This document shows positions 54,706-63,151 of a stretch of 64,000 bases of DNA, piece after piece; position 1 is the stretch's first letter; each line of letters opens with the position of its first letter. The notes below the pieces were generated by a model that did no database searches, was not told the origin of the DNA, and saw nothing but the letters and a program-made list of their open reading frames with translations. Source of the DNA: Maritimibacter sp. (GTDB taxonomy: Bacteria > Pseudomonadota > Alphaproteobacteria > Rhodobacterales > Rhodobacteraceae); assembly GCA_017792445.1 (NCBI GenBank), contig CP051232.1, forward strand, positions 1,922,001 through 1,986,000. Reading direction: 5' to 3'. Position numbers and translations under genes: made by a program.

Positions 54706-56928
54706 TTAGCGCTGCGGTGTTCCGAAGATCGAGTCGAGGACGTCGTTGATGATCCTGTCGGCCATCGTGTCGCCGCTGCCGTTTCCGTTGCCCTGGCCCG
54801 GCGGGGGCGCCTGCACTTGTCCCGGCGGAGGCGTGCGCGGCGGCAGCGTCGTCGCGTCGATCATCGGCAGGGGCCGGGCCGGCAGGTCTTCGTGGACACG
54901 TTTCATCACCTCACCCCAGATTTCCGCCGGCAGCCCGCCGCCGGTGACACCCGACAGCGGAGTGTTGTCGTCATAGCCCATCCAGACGCCCGCGACGTAG
55001 TCGGCGGTGAACCCCACGAACCATGCGTCGCGGTTGGCCTGCGTGGTGCCGGTCTTGCCCGCGGCCTCGCGGCCCGGCAGCTTGGCGCGTCCGCCCGACC
55101 CGTACTCGATCACCTTGGTCATCATGTAGATCAGCTGGCGCGCCGCCTGTTCCGAGATCACGCGCTCGCCAAGCCCGCCGGACTGGTCCATCAGCGGCGC
55201 GTCGTCGCCGACAAGCCGCAGGTCAATCAGGCCGTAGGGTTTCACGGACGAGCCGCCGTTCAGGATGCCGGCGTAGGCGCCGGTAATTTCCAGCAGGCTG
55301 ACTTCGGACGTGCCAAGCGCCAGCGCGGGGCCGACGGCAAGGTCGGAAACGATGCCGAAATCCTCGGCCACGTGGCGCACGTTCTCGCGGCCGACCGTCT
55401 CTGACAACCGGACCGCCGCCGTGTTGAGCGATCGCGCCAGCGCTTCGGTCAGCGTGACCTCGCCATAATAGTCGCGGGTGTAGTTGCGCGGCGACCAGGG
55501 CCCAGAACCGGGGACGTTGATCGTCAGGGGCGCGTCGAGGATGTAGTCGTCGAACCGATACCCTAGATCCAGCGCGGTGGCGTAGACGAACGGCTTGAAG
55601 GCCGACCCGGACTGCCGCTTGGCCATGATGGCGCGGTTGAACTGTCCTGCGATGCCGGTGAACTTTCGGCCGCCGACAACAGCGCGCACCGCACCGTCGG
55701 CGGACATGATCACGATCGCGGCCTGCGCCTCCGAGCCCTCTTTAACCTTCGCATCGAAGATTGCCTGAAGCCCTGTTTCGGCGGCGGTCTGGATGCGCTG
55801 GTCGAAGGTCGTGCGGATCACAACGTCTTCGGTCGTCTCGCGGGTCAGGAAGCCCGGTCCCGAATCCATCACCCAGTCGGCGAAATAGCCGCCGGCCCGG
55901 GCTTCTGCCGCTTCGGACAGCATGGCGGGTGCGCCGGTGGAATGGGCGTATTCGGCATCGGTCAGGTAGCCCTGATCATGCATCAGGCCCAGCACCACGT
56001 TCGCACGGTCCTGCGAGCGCTGCAGGTTCGATGTCGGGGCATAGCGGCTGGGCGCGGTCAGCAGACCGGCCAGCATCGCGGCCTCGGACGCGTTCACCTG
56101 CGCCGCGCCCTTGCCGAAGTACCGCTGCGAGGCGGCCTCGAAACCATAGGCGCCGCCGCCCATGTAGGTGCGGTTCAGGTAGACGGTCAGGATCTCGTCT
56201 TTCGAGTACTTCGACTCAAGCGCGAAGGCATAGGGCATCTCTTTGATCTTGCGCCACAGGGTGCCGCGCCGGCAGTCGGTCTCGTAGGCGGCTTCGGTCT
56301 CCCACGTGTCCTTGTCGAACGGCACGCCAAGGCACAGCAGCTTCGCCACCTGCTGGGTGATCGTGCTGCCGCCGTGTCCCGAGAACGGGCTGCGGCCCTC
56401 CCGCAGGTTGATGGCGATGGCGCTGGCGATGCCGCGGGGGCTGACGCCGAAATGACGGTAGAACCGTTTGTCCTCTGTCGCGACGACCGCATTCTTAAGG
56501 ACCGGGGCCACGGTTTCCGCCGTGACCTGTCCGCCAAACTGGTCACCGCGCCATGCGAAGACCTCGCCGTAGCGGTCCAACATCGTGACAGACCCGCGCG
56601 TCCGGCCGTCCAGCAGATCCTCGAGCGGCGGCAGGGTCGTGTAGAAGTACCATGTCGCGACGCCGACGATCAGCACGACGACCGTAGCGCCAGCAGCGAA
56701 GACCTTGAACAGCAGGCGCAGGATCCAGCGGAACACCGAACCGAAGAATCCAAGGATTCCACCGCGCCCGCCACCGCCTTTGCGCCGGTTGGTTCGTTTC
56801 GAGGGCTTCGATTTTCCGCGCGCGGAAGCCTTCCCACGGGCCGGGGTACGGCCCTTCTTCGGCTTCGCGGCCGCCCGTGACCGTTTGTCGGCCACGAGGG
56901 GCGGCGTCTTGCGTCCGTTCCCGCTCAT
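54706..56928 (-). CDS. mrcA: Class A penicillin-binding protein (PBP1a-type transglycosylase/transpeptidase)
   Basis: 740 residues. Very basic N-terminal cytoplasmic tail (Lys/Arg/Gly-rich, about residues 12-60), one membrane helix (about 68-90), GT51 glycosyltransferase with 'VATEDKRFYRHFGVSPRGI', 'HGGSTITQQVAKLL' and 'YLNRTYMGGGAYG', then a transpeptidase with SxxK in 'QSGSAFKPFVYA', SLN in 'RSLNTAAVRL' and KTG in 'AGKTGTTQANRDAW'. The C-terminus is a Pro/Gly-rich tail. It polymerises and cross-links peptidoglycan. It is encoded singly, diverging from glnK. Confidence 0.94.
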   Translation of the reverse strand: MSGNGRKTPPLVADKRSRAAAKPKKGRTPARGKASARGKSKPSKRTNRRKGGGGRGGILGFFGSVFRWILRLLFKVFAAGATVVVLIVGVATWYFYTTLPPLEDLLDGRTRGSVTMLDRYGEVFAWRGDQFGGQVTAETVAPVLKNAVVATEDKRFYRHFGVSPRGIASAIAINLREGRSPFSGHGGSTITQQVAKLLCLGVPFDKDTWETEAAYETDCRRGTLWRKIKEMPYAFALESKYSKDEILTVYLNRTYMGGGAYGFEAASQRYFGKGAAQVNASEAAMLAGLLTAPSRYAPTSNLQRSQDRANVVLGLMHDQGYLTDAEYAHSTGAPAMLSEAAEARAGGYFADWVMDSGPGFLTRETTEDVVIRTTFDQRIQTAAETGLQAIFDAKVKEGSEAQAAIVIMSADGAVRAVVGGRKFTGIAGQFNRAIMAKRQSGSAFKPFVYATALDLGYRFDDYILDAPLTINVPGSGPWSPRNYTRDYYGEVTLTEALARSLNTAAVRLSETVGRENVRHVAEDFGIVSDLAVGPALALGTSEVSLLEITGAYAGILNGGSSVKPYGLIDLRLVGDDAPLMDQSGGLGERVISEQAARQLIYMMTKVIEYGSGGRAKLPGREAAGKTGTTQANRDAWFVGFTADYVAGVWMGYDDNTPLSGVTGGGLPAEIWGEVMKRVHEDLPARPLPMIDATTLPPRTPPPGQVQAPPPGQGNGNGSGDTMADRIINDVLDSIFGTPQR

Positions 56929-57032
56929 CAGATTGGTCTACTGCTACTCGATTGTCGTTGTTTTGCGCAGAATAGCTGCGATGTCCGCAGATGTGGAGAC
57001 GCCGCGGCGTCAAAGCAACGTGTTTTTTGATC

Positions 57033-57076
57033 GCACATTTTTCGGGCGTTTTCTGAAAACAGTGCAAAAAATGTGC
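57033..57076. promoter_or_regulatory. Nested inverted repeats between the PBP gene and glnK
   Basis: Outer arms GCACATTTTT (57033-57042) and AAAAATGTGC (57067-57076) match perfectly over 10 bp with a 24-bp spacer. Inside is GTTTTC-T-GAAAAC (57048-57060). The region lies 105 bp or more upstream of the PBP start and 122 bp before the glnK start. It could bind a dimeric regulator such as NtrC, whose sites also contain GCAC/GTGC ends, but the fit is incomplete and the assignment is open. Confidence 0.45.
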
Positions 57077-57198
57077 AACACGCCTGTTAAGAAGTCGTTA
57101 ATTCCCGTGCTTCGGATTGTAACGCCCGCGTGTGCATCGCTTTGTGAGCGGCGTGGAATCCTTGCAGGGACAACCTGCCAATCGGAAGGGTGAAGACA

Positions 57199-57537
57199 GT
57201 GAAACTCATCATTGCAGCAATCAAGCCGTTCAAGCTGGAGGAGGTGCGCGAAGCGCTCACCGCCATCGGCGTGCGCGGCATGATGGTAACTGAAATCAAG
57301 GGCTTCGGCTCGCAGTCGGGTCACACCGAGATCTACCGCGGCGCCGAATACGCCGTGAACTTCGTGCCGAAGGTGAAGCTCGAGATCGTCGTCCCGGCCT
57401 CGATGGCCGACCAGGTCGTTGAAACGATCCAGACCACCGCCAAGACCGACAAAATCGGCGACGGCAAGATCTTTGTTCTCGACGTGGCCAGCGCGATCCG
57501 CGTGCGCACGGGCGAAACCAACGAGGACGCGCTCTGA
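57199..57537 (+). CDS. glnK: PII signal transduction protein GlnK
   Basis: 112 residues from GTG 57199, which has a GGAAGG site 9 bp upstream and gives the standard PII start 'MKLIIAAIKPF'; an in-frame GTG 9 bp earlier is less likely. Tyr51, the uridylylated residue, lies in 'GHTEIYRGAEYAVNFVPK' within the T-loop, and 'SQSGHTE' precedes it. GlnK senses 2-oxoglutarate, ATP and nitrogen state, and blocks the AmtB pore when nitrogen is plentiful. It is followed 26 bp later by amtB, the classical pair. Confidence 0.96.
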   Translation: MKLIIAAIKPFKLEEVREALTAIGVRGMMVTEIKGFGSQSGHTEIYRGAEYAVNFVPKVKLEIVVPASMADQVVETIQTTAKTDKIGDGKIFVLDVASAIRVRTGETNEDAL

Positions 57538-57563
57538 GCGCCGCACAGAGGGGAACTACGAAT

Positions 57564-58907
57564 ATGCAACTCAACAAGACTCTTCCCATCGCCGCTGCGC
57601 TGATCGCGCTGCCGGTGCTGGGCTTCGCCCAAGAGGCCGAAGAAGCCGTAGAGGCCGTCGCGCCGGGCTTCGACGAGATCGGTCCCTACATCATGACCAC
57701 CCTGCTGTTCATGATGGGCGGCTTCCTGGTGTTCTTCATGGCTGCTGGCTTTGCGATGCTCGAAGGCGGCCTTGTCCGCTCGAAGAACGTTGCGATGCAG
57801 ATGACCAAGAACATCGCTCTCTACTCGTTCGCGGCCATCATGTACTGGCTGATCGGCTTCAACCTGATGTACCCGGGCGATGGCTGGATCATGGCCGGCT
57901 GGGTTGGCCCGTTCTTCAGCACCACGGTGCTTGATCCGGTTGGTGTGGATGCCGCCGATGCCGCGCTCGACTATGCGTCGATCGGTTCGGACTTCTTCTT
58001 CCAGCTGGTGTTCGTTGCCGCCACCGCCTCGATCGTGTCGGGCGCTCTGGCCGAACGCATCAAGCTGTGGCCTTTCCTGTTCTTCGTCATCATCCTGACC
58101 GGCGTCATGTACCCGATCTCGGGCTCGTGGCAGTGGGGCGGCGGCTGGCTGTCCGAGATGGGCTTCTCCGACTTCGCCGGCTCGACGGTCGTGCACTCGG
58201 TCGGCGGCTGGGCTGCTCTGGCGGGCGCCATCGTTCTTGGCCCGCGTATCGGCAAGTACACCAGCAGCGGTCAAGTCCACCCGATGCCCGGTTCGAACCT
58301 GGCCCTGGCCACGCTTGGCACGTTCATCCTGTGGCTCGGCTGGTTCGGCTTCAACGGCGGTTCGCAGCTGGCGATGGGCACCGTTGGTGACGTGTCCGAC
58401 GTGTCGCGCATCTTCGCGAACACCAACATGGCCGCTGCGGCCGGTGCCGTTGCCGCGCTGATCCTGACGCAGGTGATGTACAAGAAGGTCGACCTGACCA
58501 TGGTGCTGAACGGCGCTCTGGCCGGCCTCGTGTCGATCACTGCCGAACCGCTGGCTCCGACGCTGTTCGGTTCGCTGTGGATCGGTGCTGTTGGCGGCGT
58601 GATCGTGGTCTTCGCGGTCCCGATGCTGGACAAGCTGAAAATCGACGACGTTGTCGGCGCCATCCCGGTCCACCTGTGTGCCGGTATCTGGGGCACCATC
58701 GCCGTGATCTTCTACGGCGAAGCCAGCCTCGGCACGCAGCTGACCGGCATCATCGCCTACGGTGTCTTCACCTTCGTGGTCAGCCTGGTGGTCTGGTTCA
58801 TCCTGAAAGCCATCATCGGCATCCGCGTCAGCGAAGAAGACGAGATCAACGGTCTGGATATGGCCGAGCTGGGTATGGAAGCATACCCCGAGTTCTCGAA
58901 AGGCTGA
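57564..58907 (+). CDS. amtB: Ammonium transporter AmtB
   Basis: 447 residues with a GAGGGG site before ATG. Signal peptide ('LIALPVLGFAQEAEE') then eleven membrane helices. The ammonium-binding and twin-His pore residues lie in 'VVHSVGGWAALAG' and 'VHLCAGIWGT', and 'FFMAAGFAMLEGGLVRSKN' is the family signature. It takes up ammonium and is gated by GlnK encoded upstream. The gene has little GC variation and ends in a strong terminator. Confidence 0.97.
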   Translation: MQLNKTLPIAAALIALPVLGFAQEAEEAVEAVAPGFDEIGPYIMTTLLFMMGGFLVFFMAAGFAMLEGGLVRSKNVAMQMTKNIALYSFAAIMYWLIGFNLMYPGDGWIMAGWVGPFFSTTVLDPVGVDAADAALDYASIGSDFFFQLVFVAATASIVSGALAERIKLWPFLFFVIILTGVMYPISGSWQWGGGWLSEMGFSDFAGSTVVHSVGGWAALAGAIVLGPRIGKYTSSGQVHPMPGSNLALATLGTFILWLGWFGFNGGSQLAMGTVGDVSDVSRIFANTNMAAAAGAVAALILTQVMYKKVDLTMVLNGALAGLVSITAEPLAPTLFGSLWIGAVGGVIVVFAVPMLDKLKIDDVVGAIPVHLCAGIWGTIAVIFYGEASLGTQLTGIIAYGVFTFVVSLVVWFILKAIIGIRVSEEDEINGLDMAELGMEAYPEFSKG

Positions 58908-58935
58908 CTTCCCTTCCTGTCAGTCTGAGACGACT

Positions 58936-58968
58936 GCCCGGGCGTACGCGCCCGGGCTTTTTCTTTTG
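58936..58968 (+). terminator. Intrinsic terminator of glnK-amtB
   Basis: GCCCGGGCG-TACG-CGCCCGGGC is a perfect 9-bp stem followed by TTTTTCTTTT, beginning 29 bp after the amtB stop. A clear Rho-independent terminator for the rightward operon, located 40 bp before the stop of the convergent rhodanese gene. Confidence 0.92.
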
Positions 58969-59007
58969 GGACGCCCGTGGGCGCGCAGGCCGGATCGGCA
59001 GCCGACG

Positions 59008-59394
59008 TCAGTCCTGCTGGCCGGGCACCCGCTTCGGCGCGCCGGTGGCCATGTCGGTGCCCATGTAGGGAAGACACGCCTGCTTCCACGCGGCGAATCC
59101 GCCTTCCATGTGCGTGACCGGCACCATGCCCTTGGCCGCACAGGCCGAGGCGATCCGGCCCGAGCGCGCGCTGGACCCGCAGTACAGCACCAGCCGCTTG
59201 CCCTGCTGCGACGGCAGCTTCTCGGAATCGAAGAACGGCATCGGCAGCAGCAGCGCGCCTTCGACGTGTTCCAGCATGTATTCCTGCGGCGTGCGCACGT
59301 CGATGAGGGCGATCTTGCCCTGCGAATATGCGTCCCAGACCTCCTGCGGCGTCCAGGTCTCGATGGTGCCGCCGTCGACGGTTTCGGTTTTCAT
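59008..59394 (-). CDS. Rhodanese-like domain protein
   Basis: 128 residues. Single rhodanese domain with catalytic Cys in 'VLYCGSSARSGRIA' and 'ALIDVRTPQEY' before it; the active-site loop C-G-S-S-A-R fits sulfurtransferases that use thiosulfate or persulfides. It is cytoplasmic (no signal peptide). It lies 24 bp after the MBL gene as the second gene of a leftward operon that would act on sulfane sulfur. Confidence 0.92.
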   Translation of the reverse strand: MKTETVDGGTIETWTPQEVWDAYSQGKIALIDVRTPQEYMLEHVEGALLLPMPFFDSEKLPSQQGKRLVLYCGSSARSGRIASACAAKGMVPVTHMEGGFAAWKQACLPYMGTDMATGAPKRVPGQQD

Positions 59395-59418
59395 CTGTCG
59401 GTCCTTTCTGCGTTCGGG

Positions 59419-60315
59419 TCAGAGCTTGTTCGCCGGGATCTTGAAGTACGCGTTGCCATCCGCCTCTGCCGGCGGAAGACGCCCGCCGCGCAGGTTGACC
59501 TGCAGCGCGAACAGCATGCGGTCCGGCAGCGCCAGCGTCGCGTCTCGGTCGTCGCGCAGCTTGCAATACTCGGCCTTCGAGGTGCCGCCGCCGATGTGCT
59601 TGTTGTTCTCGCGGTGCTCGGCGACCGTCGCTTCCCATGCGGGGTCCTTGCGGTCTCCGACCGGCGGATAGTCGTGGCCGACGAACAGGCGGGTGTCGTC
59701 GGGCAACGACAGGATCGCCATCAGCGAGTCATACAGTTCGGCAGAGGATCCGCCGGGGAAGTCGGCGCGCGAGGTGCCGCTGTCGATATGCATGAATGTG
59801 TCGTGAACAAAGGCGGCGTCGCCGATCACGTAGGTGATCGAGCCCAGCGTGTGTCCGGGCGAAAGCATCACTTTCACCTCCAGATCGCCAAGCGTGAAGG
59901 TCTCGCCCTCCGCGAACAGGCGGTCAAAATCGCGGTCGGGATCGAAGGCACCGGGCGTGTGGTAGATGTCTTCCCACAGCTTCGCGATGTCGCGGACCTT
60001 CTCGCCGATGGCGGCAGGCGCGCCGGTCTGCTCTTTGAGCCAAGCCGAGGCCATCATGTGGTCCGCGTGGGGGTGGGTGTCGAGCACCCACTCGACGGTC
60101 AGCCCCTCGGACGTCACGAAATCGAGGATCTCGGCGGCGCTGTCGGTGCGGGTGCGGCCGTGGGACGGGTCGAAGTCGAGAACGACGTCGATCAGCGCGG
60201 CCTTCTTCGTAGCGTCGTCGATGGCGACATACTGGATGCTGCCCGAAGCTTCTTCATAGAACCCGACGACGCGGGGCGATTTCGGTCCCGAAGACGGGCT
60301 TTCTTTTCTGAACAT
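59419..60315 (-). CDS. MBL-fold persulfide dioxygenase-like protein (Blh/ETHE1-type)
   Basis: 298 residues. Metallo-beta-lactamase fold with the HxHxDH site in 'DTHPHADHMMASA' (about residue 80), a metal ligand His in 'MLSPGHTLGSITYV' and another in 'FVGHDYPPVG'; an Asp ligand in 'AFVHDTFMH'. The pattern 'GSIQYVAIDDATKKAALIDVVLDFDP' (in part) resembles Blh and ETHE1-type persulfide dioxygenases that convert glutathione persulfide to sulfite. It lacks the DUF442 domain of Xylella/Agrobacterium Blh. It heads a two-gene operon with the rhodanese behind a SqrR/BigR-type palindrome. Confidence 0.9.
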   Translation of the reverse strand: MFRKESPSSGPKSPRVVGFYEEASGSIQYVAIDDATKKAALIDVVLDFDPSHGRTRTDSAAEILDFVTSEGLTVEWVLDTHPHADHMMASAWLKEQTGAPAAIGEKVRDIAKLWEDIYHTPGAFDPDRDFDRLFAEGETFTLGDLEVKVMLSPGHTLGSITYVIGDAAFVHDTFMHIDSGTSRADFPGGSSAELYDSLMAILSLPDDTRLFVGHDYPPVGDRKDPAWEATVAEHRENNKHIGGGTSKAEYCKLRDDRDATLALPDRMLFALQVNLRGGRLPPAEADGNAYFKIPANKL

Positions 60316-60344
60316 GTTATCCCTCCGTAGACGGTTCGGAAGGA

Positions 60345-60370
60345 TACATATTCTTGACGCGGAATATGTA
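60345..60370 (-). promoter_or_regulatory. SqrR/BigR-type operator of the MBL-rhodanese operon
   Basis: TACATATTC and GAATATGTA form a perfect 9-bp inverted repeat with an 8-bp spacer, so its core is ATTC-N8-GAAT, the form reported for persulfide-responsive ArsR-type repressors SqrR/BigR. It lies 29 bp upstream of the MBL ATG. On the minus strand TTTACA and TATGTA, 16 bp apart, overlap the palindrome and could be the -35 and -10. No such repressor gene is in the window. Confidence 0.8.
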
Positions 60371-60381
60371 AAGGGCCGGTG

Positions 60382-60432
60382 GAGGCAGGAATTTCCAGAA
60401 ATTCCTGCCTCGCACGATCTTCTAGAAGATCG
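60382..60432. repeat. Two adjacent perfect palindromes between MBL and aminotransferase genes
   Basis: First, GAGGCAGGAATTTC-CA-GAAATTCCTGCCTC (60382-60411) with a 14-bp stem and 2-nt loop. Second, CGATCTTCTAGAAGATCG (60415-60432), an 18-bp perfect palindrome. They lie between the aminotransferase stop and the operator of the MBL operon, and the first can fold as a strong hairpin that would stop aminotransferase transcripts. Confidence 0.7.
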
Positions 60433-60444
60433 CGCCGCGCCGTT

Positions 60445-61632
60445 TTACGCCTTGTCGACCGCCGCGATGGCTTGCGCGAGGATCGGGACCGTCTTGGCGT
60501 TCAGACCGGCGATGTTGATGCGGCTGTCGCCGACCATGTAGATCGCGTGATCCTCGCGCAGCTTCTCGACCTGTTCCGGCGTCAGGCCAAGGCGGCTGAA
60601 CATCCCGCGGTGCTGGGCGATGAAGCCGAAGCGGTCCGAGCCGGTCAGCTTGCGCAGTTCGTCCGCCAACTGCTCGCGCAGTTTGAGCATGCCAAGGCGC
60701 ATCTCTTCCAGCTCTGCCATCCAGTCCGCCTTGAGCGCGTCGTCGGCAAGGATCATGCCCACCAGCCGCGCGCCATGGTCCGGCGGGAACGAATAGTTCT
60801 GCCGGTTCAGGTGGTTCAGCGTGCCCTGCGCGACAGCGGTTTTCGAGGCGTCCTCCTGGATCGCCATCAGAACGCCGGCCCGCTCGCGGTAGATGCCGAA
60901 GTTCTTCGAGCAGCTTGCGGCGACCAGCGACTCGGGACAGGTCGATACGACGTGGCGCACACCGGCGGCGTCCGCTTCCAGCCCATCGCCGAAGCCCTGA
61001 TAGGCGATGTCGATCATCGGGATCGCGCCCTTGGCGTTCAGGATCTCGGCGACCTTCTTGAACTCGGGCAGGGTCAGGTTGGCGCCGGTCGGGTTGTGGC
61101 AGCAGCCGTGCAGCAGAACCACGTCGCCCGCCTTCAAACCGTCGAGGTCGGCGATCATGCCGTTGAAGTCGACGGCGCAGGTCTCGTTGTCGAAATACCG
61201 GTATTCGCGCATGGTGATGCCCATGTGCTTGAGGATCGACACGTGGTTCGGCCACGTGGGGGCCGAGACCCAGACGGTCACGTCGGGGTTCGCCATCTGC
61301 ACAAGGTCGAAGGCCTGACGCACCGCGCCGGTGCCGCCCGGCGTCGCGGCGGCAGCCACGCGATCGGCGGCGACGGCATCGCCCAGCACAAGATCGCGCA
61401 TGCCGGCGGCGAAGGCCGGGTCACCGGCGAGGCCGGTGTAGGACTTGGTCGTCTCGGTTTCCCACAGCTGCTTTTCGGCGGCCTTGATGGCGCGCATCAC
61501 CGGTGTGACGCCCTCGGCATCCTTGTAGACGCCAACGCCAAGGTCGACCTTCTGCTCGCGCGGGTCGGCCTTGTACATCTCCATCAGCATCAGGATCTTG
61601 TCCTTCGGCTGGGCTTGCAGCTCTTTCAGCAT
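60445..61632 (-). CDS. tyrB: Aspartate/tyrosine/aromatic aminotransferase (class I, tyrB-like)
   Basis: 395 residues. Fold-type I PLP enzyme: 'VDLGVGVYKDAEG' at the start, 'PGGTGAVRQAF' and 'LLHGCCHNPTGANLT' for cofactor binding, 'MIDIAYQGFGDGLEADAAGVR' (in part), and the Schiff-base Lys in 'ASCSKNFGIYRERAG'. It fits the Asp/aromatic aminotransferases, some of which also convert cysteine to 3-mercaptopyruvate. It starts 4 bp after the sseA stop, so the sulfurtransferase gene is its operon partner. Confidence 0.93.
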   Translation of the reverse strand: MLKELQAQPKDKILMLMEMYKADPREQKVDLGVGVYKDAEGVTPVMRAIKAAEKQLWETETTKSYTGLAGDPAFAAGMRDLVLGDAVAADRVAAAATPGGTGAVRQAFDLVQMANPDVTVWVSAPTWPNHVSILKHMGITMREYRYFDNETCAVDFNGMIADLDGLKAGDVVLLHGCCHNPTGANLTLPEFKKVAEILNAKGAIPMIDIAYQGFGDGLEADAAGVRHVVSTCPESLVAASCSKNFGIYRERAGVLMAIQEDASKTAVAQGTLNHLNRQNYSFPPDHGARLVGMILADDALKADWMAELEEMRLGMLKLREQLADELRKLTGSDRFGFIAQHRGMFSRLGLTPEQVEKLREDHAIYMVGDSRINIAGLNAKTVPILAQAIAAVDKA

Positions 61633-61636
61633 GGAA

Positions 61637-62491
61637 TCACTCTCCGGTTTCGACCTTCAGGTCGCCATACATGCCCCATTCGGACCACGAGCCGTCGTAG
61701 ACGGCGTGGCGGTCATGGCCGATGCGTTCCAGCGCCAGGTCGATAATGGCGGCGGTCACGCCCGATCCGCAGGAGCTGATGACAGGTTTCGCAAGATCCA
61801 CGCCGGCGGCGTCGAAGACGCGGCGCAGGGCGTCGGGATCCTTCATCGTGCCGTCGTCGTTCATCAGCGTGGCGTAGTGTACGTTCTTCGAGTTCGGGAT
61901 GTGTCCCGAACGCAGCCCCTCGCGCGGTTCTGGCGCGTCGCCGCGGAACCGGGCGGGGCCGCGGGCATCGAGGATCTCGTGATCCATCAGCTTCGACGCG
62001 GCGGCCACCTGGGTCACGTCGCGAACAAGATGGTTCTGGAACGACACCGTGATGTGGCGGTCGCGCATGACGGGGGGCAGGTCCTCGGTCGGATGGCCCT
62101 CGGCGATCCACTTCGGCAGGCCGCCGTCCAGCACGGCCACGTCGGTCTTGCCCATCAGGCGCAGCATCCACCACACGCGGGGGGCCGAGAACATGCCAGC
62201 GCCGTCGTAGACCACGACCTGATGGCCGTCACCCACGCCCATCGCGCGCATGCGGCTGATGAATTTCTCGGCCGGCGGCATCATGTGCGGCAGCGATGAC
62301 CGGTGGTCGGACATCTCTTCGATGTCGAAATAGCGGGCGCCGGGGATGTGGGCCCTGTCGTATTCGGCCTTCCCGTCGCGGCCCGCGTCCGGCAGGTACC
62401 ACGAGGCGTCGAACACCCGCAGGTCGGGGTCGTTCAGGTGGGCGGCCAGCCAGTCGGTGGACACCAGCGTTTTTGGATCGTCGGACGCCAT
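61637..62491 (-). CDS. sseA: 3-Mercaptopyruvate sulfurtransferase (tandem rhodanese)
   Basis: 284 residues from ATG 62491. Two rhodanese domains: an inactive first ('RVFDASWYLPD', 'GARYFDIEEMSDH') and a catalytic second with 'SCGSGVTAAIIDLALERIG' (in part), the C-G-S-G-V-T loop that marks mercaptopyruvate over thiosulfate as donor. It moves sulfur from 3-mercaptopyruvate to acceptors. It lies 4 bp before an aminotransferase gene that could make its substrate, and near the persulfide dioxygenase operon. Confidence 0.95.
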   Translation of the reverse strand: MASDDPKTLVSTDWLAAHLNDPDLRVFDASWYLPDAGRDGKAEYDRAHIPGARYFDIEEMSDHRSSLPHMMPPAEKFISRMRAMGVGDGHQVVVYDGAGMFSAPRVWWMLRLMGKTDVAVLDGGLPKWIAEGHPTEDLPPVMRDRHITVSFQNHLVRDVTQVAAASKLMDHEILDARGPARFRGDAPEPREGLRSGHIPNSKNVHYATLMNDDGTMKDPDALRRVFDAAGVDLAKPVISSCGSGVTAAIIDLALERIGHDRHAVYDGSWSEWGMYGDLKVETGE

Positions 62492-62556
62492 TTCTCGCTC
62501 CCTCGGCACGGACCCCGCTTGCCTAGCCCCGCGACGCGGTGCTGACAAGGGCGGGA

Positions 62557-63033
62557 CTAGCCGTGTTCTTTCAGGAGACGCTGCTTCTGGCGGTTCCAGT
62601 CGCGTTTGGCCGCCGTCTCGCGCTTGTCGGCGACCTTCTTGCCCTTGGCGATGCCGACCTTCATCTTCGCGATGCCGCGGTCGTTGAAGTACATCACCAG
62701 CGGTACAACGGTCATGCCCTTGCGCTGGGTTTCATTCCAGAGACGCGAAAGTTCCTTTTTCGACGCCAGCAGTTTGCGGCGGCGGCGTTCGTCGTGGCCG
62801 AAGGTCTTGGCCTGCGCGTAGGGCGCGATGTAGCTGTTCACCAGCCAAAGCTCGCCGTCGCTGACCTCGGCGTAGCTTTCGGCGATGTTGGCCGACCCCT
62901 CGCGCAGCGATTTGACCTCGGACCCTTCAAGCACGATGCCGACTTCCAGATCTTCCTCGATCGCATAGTCGAACCGCGCCCGCCGGTTCTCGGCGACGAC
63001 CTTGTAGTTGGTATTTTCCTTCGGCTTTGCCAT
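62557..63033 (-). CDS. smpB: SsrA-binding protein SmpB
   Basis: 158 residues. Family pattern '[38 protein letters not shown]' region, 'ARLPYAQ'-like '[21 protein letters not shown]' and the basic tail '[18 protein letters not shown]'. SmpB delivers tmRNA to stalled ribosomes. The tmRNA gene is not in the window. In relatives it commonly neighbours dapA; here a small ion channel gene is between them. Confidence 0.97.
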   Translation of the reverse strand: MAKPKENTNYKVVAENRRARFDYAIEEDLEVGIVLEGSEVKSLREGSANIAESYAEVSDGELWLVNSYIAPYAQAKTFGHDERRRRKLLASKKELSRLWNETQRKGMTVVPLVMYFNDRGIAKMKVGIAKGKKVADKRETAAKRDWNRQKQRLLKEHG

Positions 63034-63151
63034 GGCCGACAGGAGATAGGGCGTTCAGGCCCTCAAGTCCAGTGGTCGGCGGCCTTCGGGCACCACTTGG
63101 TCGCAGCCCGGCAGGCTTGACCTTCGCCGGGATGAGGGACCAATACGGGCC

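Noticed and set aside
57100-57198. Sigma-54 promoter for glnK
   Set aside because: The nearest GG/GC pair (GGAATCCTTGC) has 7 bases between the doublets rather than the required 10.
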